This document shows, piece after piece, positions 22,754 through 31,650 of a stretch of 36,592 bases of DNA; position 1 is the first letter of the stretch; each line of letters starts with the position of its first letter. The translations under genes were made by a program, and so were the position numbers. The stretch comes from Clostridiales bacterium (GTDB lineage Bacteria > Bacillota > Clostridia > Christensenellales > Pumilibacteraceae), in NCBI GenBank assembly GCA_022508425.1, contig JAFLVF010000009.1, positions 1 to 36,592 on the forward strand, given 5' to 3'. The notes under the pieces were generated by a model. That model was not told where the DNA came from and made no database searches. It saw only the letters and a list, made by a program, of their open reading frames with translations.

Positions 22754-23943
22754 TACGCTTGTACTCCTATATCCACAATCTCGCCCGACCCTACATTAGT
22801 GCCGCGTTTAAGAACAGTCCCTCTTCCGACGAGCGCGATACGGTGCTTGTCCGAATTGTTGTCTCCGATCGTAACCTTGTCCTCTATCACGACGTTTTCG
22901 TCTATCATGCCGTAATTGATTCTGACCTTCTTGCCGATGACCGCGCCCTGCATAACTATGCTGTTCTCTATGACCGCGCCCTCGCCGACGGTAACGCCCT
23001 CGCCGATGACGGAGTTGATGACCGTGCCGTTTATCTCGCAACCCGTCGTCATAATGGAATTGACGAACTTGCCGGTCTTGCCTATATACGACGGCGGGAG
23101 CGGCTGGTTGCGCGAATAAATCTTAAACGACGGATCGTCGAGATCGAAAACGGGTTTGTCGCCGAGCAAGTCCATATTCGCTTCCCAAAGACTGGTGACC
23201 GTGCCGACGTCCTTCCAATATCCGTCGAACTGATAGGCAAACATTCTGCACTTGGCCTTGAGCATCTTGGGAATGATATTCTTGCCGAAGTCGTTGACGG
23301 AGGACTTGTCAGCCTCGTCGGCAATCAGCTCGCGCACCAAGACGTCCTTTTTGAATATGTATATACCCATGCTGGCATGGTTGCTCTTGGGAGTCTTGGG
23401 CTTTTCCTCAAACGACGTTATGCTCTTGTCCGGCGCATAGTCCATGATGCCGAAACGGCTCGCCTCTTCCGCAGGCACGTCGATTACCGCAATGGTGCAA
23501 TCGGCGTTGTGCGCGACGTGCTCGCCCAACATCCTGCTGTAATCCATTTTGTAAATGTGGTCGCCCGACAGAATAAGCACGTGCTCGGAATCGAACTCGT
23601 TGAGGAAATGCAGATTTTGGTAAATGGCGTTGGCCGTGCCCTTGTACCACTCTCCGCCCGTCTTGGCCTGGTACGGCGGAAGGGTATGCACGCCGCCGTA
23701 GCTACGGTCCAAGTCCCACGGCTCGCCGTTGCCGACGTACTCGTTGAGAATGAGCGGTTGGTACTGCGTAAGCACGCCCACCGTGTCTATGCCCGAGTTG
23801 GTACAGTTACTAAGCGGAAAATCTATTATGCGGTACTTGGCGCCGAACGACACCGCAGGCTTTGCCACGCTGTTGGTAAGCGCAAACAACCTTGTACCCT
23901 GCCCGCCCGCAAGCAACATTGCCACACATTTTTTCTTTTTCAT
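22753..23943 (-). CDS. glgC: Glucose-1-phosphate adenylyltransferase, catalytic subunit
   Basis: GlgC makes ADP-glucose from glucose-1-phosphate and ATP, the committed step of bacterial glycogen synthesis. The 396-residue protein has [14 protein letters not shown] near the N-terminus, [39 protein letters not shown] (metal/nucleotide Asp) and a C-terminal parallel beta-helix. The start has a CCGGAGA ribosome site. It is first in the glgC-glgD-glgA operon, with a strong promoter 70-100 nt upstream. No branching enzyme, phosphorylase or debranching gene is in this window. Confidence 0.96.
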   Translation of the reverse strand: MKKKKCVAMLLAGGQGTRLFALTNSVAKPAVSFGAKYRIIDFPLSNCTNSGIDTVGVLTQYQPLILNEYVGNGEPWDLDRSYGGVHTLPPYQAKTGGEWYKGTANAIYQNLHFLNEFDSEHVLILSGDHIYKMDYSRMLGEHVAHNADCTIAVIDVPAEEASRFGIMDYAPDKSITSFEEKPKTPKSNHASMGIYIFKKDVLVRELIADEADKSSVNDFGKNIIPKMLKAKCRMFAYQFDGYWKDVGTVTSLWEANMDLLGDKPVFDLDDPSFKIYSRNQPLPPSYIGKTGKFVNSIMTTGCEINGTVINSVIGEGVTVGEGAVIENSIVMQGAVIGKKVRINYGMIDENVVIEDKVTIGDNNSDKHRIALVGRGTVLKRGTNVGSGEIVDIGVQA

Positions 23944-24011
23944 ATTTTATCTCCGGAAGGTTTGATGCCGAAATTTTATTGTATCGAAATCTTATACGAT
24001 AACGCATGATT

Positions 24012-24040
24012 ATTATAACATACTCGATAAGATTTCTCAA
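24012..24040 (-). promoter_or_regulatory. Promoter of the glgCDA operon
   Basis: Minus strand: TTGAGA (24035-24040), 17-nt spacer, perfect TATAAT (24012-24017). Predicted start near 24005, leader about 62 nt. Confidence 0.85.
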
Positions 24041-24065
24041 TAGCTTCTGTAATATTTCGCAAAGG

Positions 24066-24093
24066 CAAATCCGAGCCAAGATGCTCGGATTTG
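24066..24093 (-). terminator. Terminator hairpin closing the sugar-utilisation operon
   Basis: A perfect 11-bp stem CAAATCCGAGC/GCTCGGATTTG (24066-24076 / 24083-24093) with a 6-nt loop, 59 nt after the ATPase stop codon. The downstream minus-strand run (CCTTTGCG) is only weakly U-rich, so termination may be partial and allow some read-through into glgC. Confidence 0.65.
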
Positions 24094-24151
24094 TCGTAAA
24101 ATTATTGATCGGATATTCGTCATTCGTACTACTCGAAAAATATTGCGACTG

Positions 24152-25732
24152 TTATTTTTCTGTCTTTTTCGATTCCGAATTATCCGATTTGGAGGAATCG
24201 GGTTCGTCTTGGTTCTTCTTCTTGAACAGGCCCTTGACCTTGTCGACAAACTTGCCGAACAAGCCTTTTTCCTGCTGAATAACGACTACGTTGTCCTCGT
24301 CCAACTTTTGCGTGTTGTCGATTTCCTCGTACTCGAAGTAATCTTTGTTTATCGCCTTGAGCGTGGATTCGTTGAAGAAACGAGTGTGCGCCGGATCTAC
24401 GGCCACGTCAACGGCGTCGCCTATTCTCACCTGGAATTCACTGCTAGTCTTGGATATGACCTTTGTTTCGCCGACGTTGCCGTACAGGTTGATTATATCG
24501 CCGAGCATCTCTATGTGCGTTACGTCATACTTGAAAGAATGCGCCTTGAAGCGATCGAATTTCTCGTCCTCTTTGTAAATTAGATTTTCGGGACGAATGC
24601 CGTAGATAAGCCGCTTGCCCTCGTAGTTTTCCAACAGCTTTTGCTGATCCTTGGTCAGCTTGATCTTTACGCAATTGTCGGTTATGTCCTCGCCGTTAAC
24701 CTTGACCGACTTGATGACATATCCGAAGTCCGGCGTAACGGTAAGCTGAATCTTGGTGCCTGCCGCAGCAAACTCGGCGCTTGCTGTCACCTTGCCGTGC
24801 GCGGACGGCATGATAGTAACGGGGTGCTGGTAGGGAGTCTTTGCCTCGCCGACCGCGGGCTCCGCCTGCGCGGGAACTTCGTCAAATTGCTCGCTTCCGT
24901 CGGGAACCGATTTTTCGAATTCGGCTTCGACCTTGACTTCGCCGTCGGGCATGGTAAATACTTTCGCGTCGGACACAAACACGTCGCCGTGCTTCTCGCC
25001 GTGGAAGATATTCATAGCGGGCGTGCCTATAAACCCTGCCACAAACACGTTTGCGGGGTACTTATAAAGCTCGTCGGGCGTGGCGATTTGTTGGATAATG
25101 CCGTCCTTCATTATGACTATTCTGTCCGCCATTGTCATGGCCTCGATCTGGTCGTGCGTGACGTAAATGGTGGTAGCGTTGACCGCCTTGTGTATACGCA
25201 CAATCTCCGACCTCATAGCTACGCGCAGTTTGGCGTCGAGGTTACTGAGCGGCTCGTCCATAAGGAAGACCTTGGGCTCGCGAACGATAGCGCGACCGAG
25301 CGCAACGCGCTGGCGCTGACCGCCGGAGAGCGCACGAGGCTTTCTGTCGAGGTAGGGCGTCAGCTTGAGAATATTGGCCGCACCGCGCACGCGCCTGTCG
25401 ATAACGTCCTTGGGCACCTTGTGCAGTTTGAGCGAGTACGCCATATTCTTGTACACTGTCATCTGCGGATACAGCGCGTACGACTGGAACACCATCGCTA
25501 TCCCTCTGTCCTTGGGCGCGACGTTGTTGACGAGCTGACCGTCTATGTACATTTCGCCGGTGGAGATTTCCTCCAAGCCGGCTATCATGCGCAGTGTTGT
25601 AGACTTGCCGCATCCGGACGGACCGACGAACGCTATAAACTCGTTGTCCGCGATATCTATATTAAAATCATGAACGGCATGAACGCCGCCGTCGTAGATT
25701 TTGTTGATGTTTTTTAACTGAATAGTAGCCAT
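24152..25732 (-). CDS. MsmK/UgpC-type sugar ABC transporter ATPase with inserted InlB-like repeat domain
   Basis: A 526-residue ATPase; the family is usually 360-380. Walker [10 protein letters not shown] is at 37-45, Q-loop at 83, signature LSGGQRQR at 135-142, Walker B VFLMDEP at 155-161 and switch His193. The C-terminal TOBE-type segment ([13 protein letters not shown], 374-386) is delayed by about 85 residues. The extra piece (about 300-355) reads [43 protein letters not shown], the pattern of divergent InlB B-repeats, which are normally extracellular. The tail (480-526) adds an amphipathic [17 protein letters not shown] helix and a Ser/Lys/Glu end that might touch the membrane. It closes the sugar operon, starting 1 nt after the fructokinase stop, and should energise the CUT1 permeases at the right end. 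Confidence 0.93.
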   Translation of the reverse strand: MATIQLKNINKIYDGGVHAVHDFNIDIADNEFIAFVGPSGCGKSTTLRMIAGLEEISTGEMYIDGQLVNNVAPKDRGIAMVFQSYALYPQMTVYKNMAYSLKLHKVPKDVIDRRVRGAANILKLTPYLDRKPRALSGGQRQRVALGRAIVREPKVFLMDEPLSNLDAKLRVAMRSEIVRIHKAVNATTIYVTHDQIEAMTMADRIVIMKDGIIQQIATPDELYKYPANVFVAGFIGTPAMNIFHGEKHGDVFVSDAKVFTMPDGEVKVEAEFEKSVPDGSEQFDEVPAQAEPAVGEAKTPYQHPVTIMPSAHGKVTASAEFAAAGTKIQLTVTPDFGYVIKSVKVNGEDITDNCVKIKLTKDQQKLLENYEGKRLIYGIRPENLIYKEDEKFDRFKAHSFKYDVTHIEMLGDIINLYGNVGETKVISKTSSEFQVRIGDAVDVAVDPAHTRFFNESTLKAINKDYFEYEEIDNTQKLDEDNVVVIQQEKGLFGKFVDKVKGLFKKKNQDEPDSSKSDNSESKKTEK

Positions 25733-25733
25733 T

Positions 25734-26690
25734 CTATTTTCCTACCTTTATTATATTTTGTCTTAAACCCATGGCCGCAATGGCGCCGTAGTTGGTTGTC
25801 GTGTAACTTCCGCACTTGCAAGCAAACTCAAGCACGTCGCGATAGTCAAAGTTATAAATATTGTCCGCCGTTACGCCGAGGCGCATCAGCTCGGCTATCA
25901 GCCCGCCGAAGAACGAATCGCCCGCCCCCGTCGTGTCGACCGCCTTGACCTTGAATCCGGCGCAATCATACGTCTTGCCGTCGCTCAAGTACAGTTTGGC
26001 GCCGTGGGCGCCGCGCGTCATGGCAAGCATCTTCGCTCCCATGCCCAAAAGAGTCTCGGCGCCGCTGTCGGCATTGCTTTGTCCGGTAATGAACGCCAGC
26101 TCGTCGTCGCCCGCCTTGATTACGTCCGCTTTGCCCGCATAGTCGAGCACAACTTGCCTTAGTTCGTCTCGATCATTCCACAGGTTAAACCGCAGATTGG
26201 GATCGAAACATACGAGCGCGCCGCCGCGCTTTGCCTTGTCGATTACGTAATCGTGCGCGGCTCGGGACTCGGCGGTACTCAACGCGACGCTGCCGAATTC
26301 CAGCATGTCGCCGCGGTCGAAAACCACTTCCGAGAACTGCTCGGGCGTAAAGTAAAGATCGGCCGCCGTCTTGCGGTAAAAAGCGAATTGCCGCTCACCG
26401 CCCGCGCCGAAACTTACGAACGCAAGCGACGTGTCGTAGCGGTCGTTCTTGCGGACAAACCGAGTGTCAACGCCCTCGCCGTTAAGCGTGTCTATAAGGA
26501 ACTCGCCGAATGCGTCGTTGCCTACTTGTGAAAGGTACATGCAGTCGCAGTCCAGTCGTTTTGCCTGTACGCAAACGTTGGCAGGAGCGCCGCCCGCTTT
26601 TTTTACAAACTCGTCGGTGTCTTTGAGCGCACCGCTGCCCTTGGACTGAAAGTCTATAAGCAGCTCGCCCATACACACAAGCTTACTCAT
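25734..26690 (-). CDS. scrK: Fructokinase (PfkB/ribokinase family)
   Basis: It phosphorylates fructose to fructose-6-phosphate with ATP in the cytoplasm. The 318-residue protein has the PfkB N-terminal signature region ([17 protein letters not shown]) and the C-terminal signature [12 protein letters not shown] with the catalytic Asp. [10 protein letters not shown] is typical of fructokinases of the ScrK group. Its start codon lies in the last codons of the GH32-like lipoprotein gene (8-nt overlap), and a GGGGA site precedes it. Sitting after two GH32-type genes, it would consume the fructose they release. A related hexose kinase role is possible; fructose is favoured by context. Confidence 0.92.
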   Translation of the reverse strand: MSKLVCMGELLIDFQSKGSGALKDTDEFVKKAGGAPANVCVQAKRLDCDCMYLSQVGNDAFGEFLIDTLNGEGVDTRFVRKNDRYDTSLAFVSFGAGGERQFAFYRKTAADLYFTPEQFSEVVFDRGDMLEFGSVALSTAESRAAHDYVIDKAKRGGALVCFDPNLRFNLWNDRDELRQVVLDYAGKADVIKAGDDELAFITGQSNADSGAETLLGMGAKMLAMTRGAHGAKLYLSDGKTYDCAGFKVKAVDTTGAGDSFFGGLIAELMRLGVTADNIYNFDYRDVLEFACKCGSYTTTNYGAIAAMGLRQNIIKVGK

Positions 26691-28209
26691 AGAAGGAAAT
26701 CCCCTTTACCGTCGCCTTTGCTCCGTTGGAATAGAACGCAAGGCCCTTCTTCTGAATGCCGACAAGCCGCATTGACAGAGCGACCTCGTTGTTGAAATAC
26801 AGAACGGCAATCTCGCCGTCTATGATTATATCAACTCCGTACTCTTTGTCCTTAGCGAAGGTGTAGTCGACATATGTCAGCACGTCGCCGTAGCGCAAGA
26901 TGTTGCCTACGTCGTTGTAGCAAGCGATACGGTTGTTGGCGGTGTCGAAGCTGATCACCTTATTGCCCAGCCTGTTGTCGTATACGCCGTCAATGCCGAA
27001 CGTAACACCCATCTCGCCGAGCTCGTCAAACTTCATTGTGAAGTGCATTCTCGTGATGTTGGTGGAAAGCGCGTCCAAGCCGACCGCGGTAAACTTATCG
27101 CCCGCAAACGACGCGTCGGACACCTTTTTGCCGTTTGTGCCGCGGTATTCTACAGACGTAGCAAACGCGTTCTTTACGTTGTTGACCATCACCGCCTGAA
27201 GCTCGCCCGTGTTGGCTTGCTTGATCTCGTGCACAACAAGGTTGCCGCCCCAATCAAACTCGCCTACGTCGCCGCCGGTCAGCTTTGCGCACCAGGCAAA
27301 TGCGTACAGCTTGTCGCCCGCTTTTTCCAATCTTCCGGCATAGAAGCCCGTGCTGTCTATCTTGTCGCGGCCGAACTTCTTCCACTCGCCGTTGCGCTCT
27401 GTCTTGTACCTATAATGCGTGACGCGGTTTAGACCGGAGCTCTGCTCGCTGTAGGCGAGATACCAAAATCCGTTGTGCTCGATATACGACGGGCACTCCA
27501 TGTTATACGTGCCTGCGTCGTTCTCGAAGAAAATGCCTTCGTCCGTCCACTCGTCCGCCGCCGCGTCCAAAGAATCGGCCTTGTACTGTTTGATTACGCC
27601 CTTGTCGTTCGCCCTGGTGGTGACGAGCATATAATAGCATTCGTCCGTCGCGTCGTAATAAACGTACGGATCGCGGAAGTCGTCGCTGTTGCCGAACATC
27701 ATGAAGTCATTGTCCTTTGACCAGGTCTCCTGATTGTCGGTGCTTACAGCATGGCGAATCGCCTCCATGTAGGGAAGCCCGGTAGCGCTCGGAGAAGCGT
27801 GACCGGTGTAGAAGCAGTGGTACTTGCCGTTCTTGTCCTTGATAAACGAGCCCGTGCCGAGCGCCGCGTCGATGGACGAGATTTTTTCTTCGAAGTTGAT
27901 AGCGATGCCCTCGTCCTTGTACGTCACGTAGTCGGTTGTGGTAAGCCGAGAAAACGGATGATAGAACATATATTGCGCACCCACTTTGTCCTGCAATTGG
28001 TAGATGTTCATGACGCCGTCGTCATAGAACGGCATAACGTCGCCCATGTACAGCGTAGATCCGTCCGCATGCGACGAAATGGGGAACACGTTTTTGTTGC
28101 CCTGATCGATCTTGCCCTTGTTGCTCTCGGGTTGTTTCTCCGAGCAAGCGGCAAGCGGAAAGCACAACACAGCCATAGCCGCCATCAATATTGCCTTGAT
28201 CTTTTTCAT
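26683..28209 (-). CDS. GH32-like beta-propeller lipoprotein (predicted extracellular fructan hydrolase)
   Basis: A 508-residue lipoprotein with lipobox PLAAC and the lipid Cys at 22. Residues 50-330 show the clan GH-J five-blade pattern: GDVMPFYDDGVMNIYQL around Asp57 (nucleophile position), FRDPY at 178-182 (Asp180, transition-state stabiliser) and MECP at 237-240 (Glu238, acid/base). The C-terminal region (about 330-508) is a beta-sandwich as in GH32. The first block is not the classical WMNDPNG, so it belongs to a divergent GH32/DUF4975-like branch. It may act on levan, inulin or another fructan, or may only bind. The start at 28209 follows TAGGAG and overlaps the preceding stop (ATGA); a longer upstream frame is antisense-like noise. 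Confidence 0.82.
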   Translation of the reverse strand: MKKIKAILMAAMAVLCFPLAACSEKQPESNKGKIDQGNKNVFPISSHADGSTLYMGDVMPFYDDGVMNIYQLQDKVGAQYMFYHPFSRLTTTDYVTYKDEGIAINFEEKISSIDAALGTGSFIKDKNGKYHCFYTGHASPSATGLPYMEAIRHAVSTDNQETWSKDNDFMMFGNSDDFRDPYVYYDATDECYYMLVTTRANDKGVIKQYKADSLDAAADEWTDEGIFFENDAGTYNMECPSYIEHNGFWYLAYSEQSSGLNRVTHYRYKTERNGEWKKFGRDKIDSTGFYAGRLEKAGDKLYAFAWCAKLTGGDVGEFDWGGNLVVHEIKQANTGELQAVMVNNVKNAFATSVEYRGTNGKKVSDASFAGDKFTAVGLDALSTNITRMHFTMKFDELGEMGVTFGIDGVYDNRLGNKVISFDTANNRIACYNDVGNILRYGDVLTYVDYTFAKDKEYGVDIIIDGEIAVLYFNNEVALSMRLVGIQKKGLAFYSNGAKATVKGISFYE

Positions 28210-29579
28210 ACAGGTACTCCTATTTGTTTTATCGTAATATCCTTGACGTTTCCGTCTGCCAATAGTGTAAACCGCCCGTCTATATATATTCTGCTGCTGA
28301 TAATCTCTCTGCCGCCGTCCACAAAAACCTCGACGCACGAAGAGTCCAGCAAAATTCTGACGTCGCACTTTTTATAGGCTCCGTTCGAGCGGCGGATACA
28401 ACCGTTGCCGTTGTTGGCGTTGATAGTATCCAAATACACGCCGCCGTCGTTGCCTACGACTATCTGTCCGTTGCCGCCCTGCAAAATCAATGTGCCGACG
28501 CCGTCGAACGTAGCCTCGATGTTCGCGCACTCGGGGATGGTGCCGTTGATATCGACTCGCTCTCCCAAGTATTTATCAAGCGAAGCTACCGGCTTTTGGA
28601 TAACGTCGCCGTCGCGTATCTCAAGCTCGCGCGGGATTGTAAACGAACCTACCCAGCCGTGCTCCATGTCGCGCGTAGGGTACGGTTTGTTCCACATCTC
28701 CTGCCATCCTACCATTATGGGTTTGTCAATGTTGTTTATCACCTGCGGCGCGTAGAAAGCGTCGCCTTTGTCGATTTCTTTGATGAAATCAACATGCATA
28801 CAGCCGCGCTCGAAGTCGATCTCGCCTACTACGAACACGCTGGCGTGCGTGTTCTTGTAGTCGTTGCCGCATTCGACAACGTGACTGCCCGAAACAATCA
28901 GAACGTCTTTCCCGTCAACTTTGGTATAACACGGGCACTCCGCCATATCGCCGAGCGCGTCGAACGGCCCGATGGTAAAGTCGTATTCGAGCTTGTCGAG
29001 CGAATGCCCGCTCAAGACTACCACCACACCCTTGTTCGTCTCGATATCCCTACCGCCCACAAACACGTAAAACTTGTCGTTGTGCATAATGGGAAATGGA
29101 TCGCGGAAGTCCGATCGGCTGATGTTTTTCGGCAACGTCTCGTTGTTAAAGACCGAATGGTGTTTCTTGACAAAATCTTTGCCGTCGACGCTCTTGGCCA
29201 TGCACACCTTTTCTTTCTTGACGTCCGATATTTCGTAATGTCTGGTGTACAGGATATTGAGCGCTCCTCCGGCGACGACAGCGCCGCCGGAGAAACAGCT
29301 TATTTCGTCTTTTTCGGTAGGGGCAAGTGCAACGCCTACGTCGGTATACGATATCAAATCGTCGGATACAAAGTGCCCCCAATGCATCACGCCCGGCTCC
29401 GCGCCGTACGGATTGTATTGGTAGAACAAATGGTATGCGCCGCGATAATGTACCAATCCGTTGGGATCGTTCATCCATCCGATAGGCGCCGTCATGTGGT
29501 ATTTCGGTCTGAACTTGCCGTTTACCGACGTGACGTTTGCCTCGATATAGTCGTTTGCCTGTTTGATACTGTATGCCAT
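28206..29579 (-). CDS. scrB: GH32 beta-fructosidase (sucrose / sucrose-6-phosphate hydrolase type)
   Basis: A 457-residue cytoplasmic enzyme, no signal peptide, that cleaves beta-fructosides such as sucrose or short fructo-oligosaccharides. The complete GH32 triad is visible: WMNDPNG at 35-41 (Asp38 nucleophile), FRDPF at 158-162 (Asp160) and MAECP at 212-216 (Glu214). The C-terminal sandwich includes SSCVEVFVDGG, also family-typical. The family is often called sucrose-6-phosphate hydrolase, but the locus has an ABC importer and no PTS gene, so the substrate is probably unphosphorylated. The ribosome site is AAAGGA. It overlaps the next gene by 4 nt (ATGA). Confidence 0.93.
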   Translation of the reverse strand: MAYSIKQANDYIEANVTSVNGKFRPKYHMTAPIGWMNDPNGLVHYRGAYHLFYQYNPYGAEPGVMHWGHFVSDDLISYTDVGVALAPTEKDEISCFSGGAVVAGGALNILYTRHYEISDVKKEKVCMAKSVDGKDFVKKHHSVFNNETLPKNISRSDFRDPFPIMHNDKFYVFVGGRDIETNKGVVVVLSGHSLDKLEYDFTIGPFDALGDMAECPCYTKVDGKDVLIVSGSHVVECGNDYKNTHASVFVVGEIDFERGCMHVDFIKEIDKGDAFYAPQVINNIDKPIMVGWQEMWNKPYPTRDMEHGWVGSFTIPRELEIRDGDVIQKPVASLDKYLGERVDINGTIPECANIEATFDGVGTLILQGGNGQIVVGNDGGVYLDTINANNGNGCIRRSNGAYKKCDVRILLDSSCVEVFVDGGREIISSRIYIDGRFTLLADGNVKDITIKQIGVPV

Positions 29580-29597
29580 TGCAATCCTTTAATCAGA

Positions 29598-31625
29598 TTA
29601 AACTTCCTTGAACTCGATATAAGTGAATGTGAGGTTGACTTCACCGTTTTTCGTCAGCTCGCCGAGTTGGAAGCATGTATAAATGTTGTCATCATCGAAA
29701 TTAGCCGTAAAGCGGAGCGTAACGATATTTACTCCGACTGTAACCCAATTCCAACGATTGCTATCGGTACCGGCAGGTTCTTTACCTAAGTAAGTAACGC
29801 TTTTATCAACATTAAAGGAAGTATTGCCATCCTTATCGGAAATGAAGACATAGGTCATTTCATAGGTCTTTCCGTTCTCCATTGCCAGATGTTGGTTAAC
29901 TTTTAAATGCCAATCAAGGCTACCGGACACGCCGGAAGCTGTAATTGTAAATTCTGTTGTTTCTTCATTGTAATCGTTAGCGGGGTTACGAGAAGCAGTT
30001 ACTTCGCCATCCCTGCCAAGTGTGTAAGGTCTTAAATCGGTGGTAATTTCCGCTATGCTGAAATTTGTAACCTCAATTTCGAATCCCTTAGGAAGCAATC
30101 CGAGCTTTAATACCGCATCGACATCACCATCTCCGCCCGGTGCAAACCTAAAGGTAGCGGTATTGTCACCGTTAACCAAGGTAAACGGAGCACCATATTC
30201 CTCGCCGTTATAATATTTGGAAGAATTACCCTGCGATTCGAATTTAATGATTCCCTCTTTGTTGCTTGTGATAGCATATGTTACTTCGTAGAAATGGCCG
30301 CGTTTGACATTTATAGAAGACGTAAGCTTAATGTGCCAATCTTCAACATTATCTGCGGTCGACTCCTCGCTTCTGGAAATGATGACCGAATCTTCGGTAT
30401 CTCTGCGCGAAGCACTGATATCCGCATTGTTCTGTTCAAAGCTATAGTTCTCGAAACCGTTGGTTTTGCCGCAGCCTTCGCACTCGCCATTATTAAATGT
30501 ATGTTCTTCAAATTCCGCAGTTATCTCGACTGCGTCGGCGGGCATTGTGAAGGTATATTCGTCTTGCTGATCCTTCGTAATTACCGTCATGTTCTGTTTG
30601 AGACTGTCGGCCACGAGGTGGTAGCCTTTTTCGGGATCTACGGTAACGGTAATCTTGTCACCCGCGGCTGCCTTTCCTTCTACCGTGCCCGTGACGGTTA
30701 CGGTGCCGTGCTCGATAGCGCTGTCAACCGTTACGTCGTACTTGACGGTTATAAGCCTGAATTCTGCGGACACCTCGACGATATGCGCGGGCATTGTAAA
30801 CGTGTTGCCGGTGATAACGTGGTCGGTGCCGTCGTTGTACTTGAGCGACCCCGGCACAAGCTCGTAGCCGCCGTCGGGCGTCGCCGTAACGGTGACTGTG
30901 TCGCCTATCGTCGCGTTAGCTTTATCTACCGTGACGGTGCCGTTGGATATACCGCTTGCAACCGTGACGGCATATGTCAATTTTGCAAACGTAGCCTTTA
31001 CCGTTACATCATGCGCAGGCATGTCGAACAGCTTCGACTCCTTGATGTCGTGATCGGTCTCGCCGTCGTTGTATACGAGCGTAGCGAGATAGTAGCCCTC
31101 GTCCGGCGTTGCGGAAAGAACGACCTTCTCACCCGCTTCGTAGCGCTGTTTCACGTTGGTGACAACGACTGTGCCGCCGACGATGCCTGTTGCTACCGTG
31201 ACGGTGTATGTAACTGTCGTGGTGGCGCCGCATACGCATACGCCGTCCTCGAAGTGGTGGGCTACCGCCGCGTCCTTGCCGTCGCAATCTTCGTATGCGC
31301 ACACCTTCCAGTGATGACCTTCGGTGTCCTTGTCGTACGACGCGTTTGCGCCGAAGTCGTGACTGCGCTTGGGGACGACGGTGTCCTGTAAATCAATCTC
31401 TTGGGTGCAGGCCTCGTCGCTGTAATATTTGCCGTTCAAGGTCCAGTATTCCTTGTTGCCGAGAGCGTAACAGGTTGCGGGCACCGCTGTAACATGCTCG
31501 GGCGTTGCGGGCGTGCCGCCGGGCTCTTCCTTCCCGCCGCACGCGGCAAGCGCACCGAAGCACATGATCGCGCTGACCATGCACGACGCTATGCTCATCA
31601 GCGTCCTTTTAGTTACTTTCTTCAT
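29598..31625 (-). CDS. Lipoprotein with divergent InlB repeats and two C-terminal carbohydrate-binding-like domains
   Basis: A 675-residue lipoprotein: signal peptide, lipobox LAAC with Cys29, then a Cys/His-rich segment (about 105-135, HHWKVCAYEDCDGK and CVCG). Three divergent InlB B-repeats follow at about 139-214, 217-290 and 295-373 (for example GTVTVDKANATIGDTVTVTATPDGGY). A second CxxC stretch is at 382-385. Two jelly-roll domains of the CBM4_9 type (about 391-535 and 536-675) share DWHLK-x-N/T and E-x-T-Y patterns. It is likely a surface fructan-binding protein feeding the GH32 lipoprotein and the solute-binding protein. The ribosome site AGGAGA is good. The C-terminal half is much more AT-rich than the N-terminal half. 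Confidence 0.83.
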   Translation of the reverse strand: MKKVTKRTLMSIASCMVSAIMCFGALAACGGKEEPGGTPATPEHVTAVPATCYALGNKEYWTLNGKYYSDEACTQEIDLQDTVVPKRSHDFGANASYDKDTEGHHWKVCAYEDCDGKDAAVAHHFEDGVCVCGATTTVTYTVTVATGIVGGTVVVTNVKQRYEAGEKVVLSATPDEGYYLATLVYNDGETDHDIKESKLFDMPAHDVTVKATFAKLTYAVTVASGISNGTVTVDKANATIGDTVTVTATPDGGYELVPGSLKYNDGTDHVITGNTFTMPAHIVEVSAEFRLITVKYDVTVDSAIEHGTVTVTGTVEGKAAAGDKITVTVDPEKGYHLVADSLKQNMTVITKDQQDEYTFTMPADAVEITAEFEEHTFNNGECEGCGKTNGFENYSFEQNNADISASRRDTEDSVIISRSEESTADNVEDWHIKLTSSINVKRGHFYEVTYAITSNKEGIIKFESQGNSSKYYNGEEYGAPFTLVNGDNTATFRFAPGGDGDVDAVLKLGLLPKGFEIEVTNFSIAEITTDLRPYTLGRDGEVTASRNPANDYNEETTEFTITASGVSGSLDWHLKVNQHLAMENGKTYEMTYVFISDKDGNTSFNVDKSVTYLGKEPAGTDSNRWNWVTVGVNIVTLRFTANFDDDNIYTCFQLGELTKNGEVNLTFTYIEFKEV

Positions 31626-31650
31626 GATATTTATCTCCTATGGATTTATT

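Noticed and set aside
21593-24009. Long plus-strand open frames (440 and 421 codons) opposite glgD and glgC
   Set aside because: They are mirror frames of two certain genes, lack ribosome sites and show no domain. The minus-strand genes account for the sequence.
28210-28368. N-terminal extension of the GH32-like lipoprotein
   Set aside because: It overlaps the scrB coding region, is Arg-rich without a signal, and the internal ATG at 28209 has a ribosome site and a perfect lipoprotein signal peptide.
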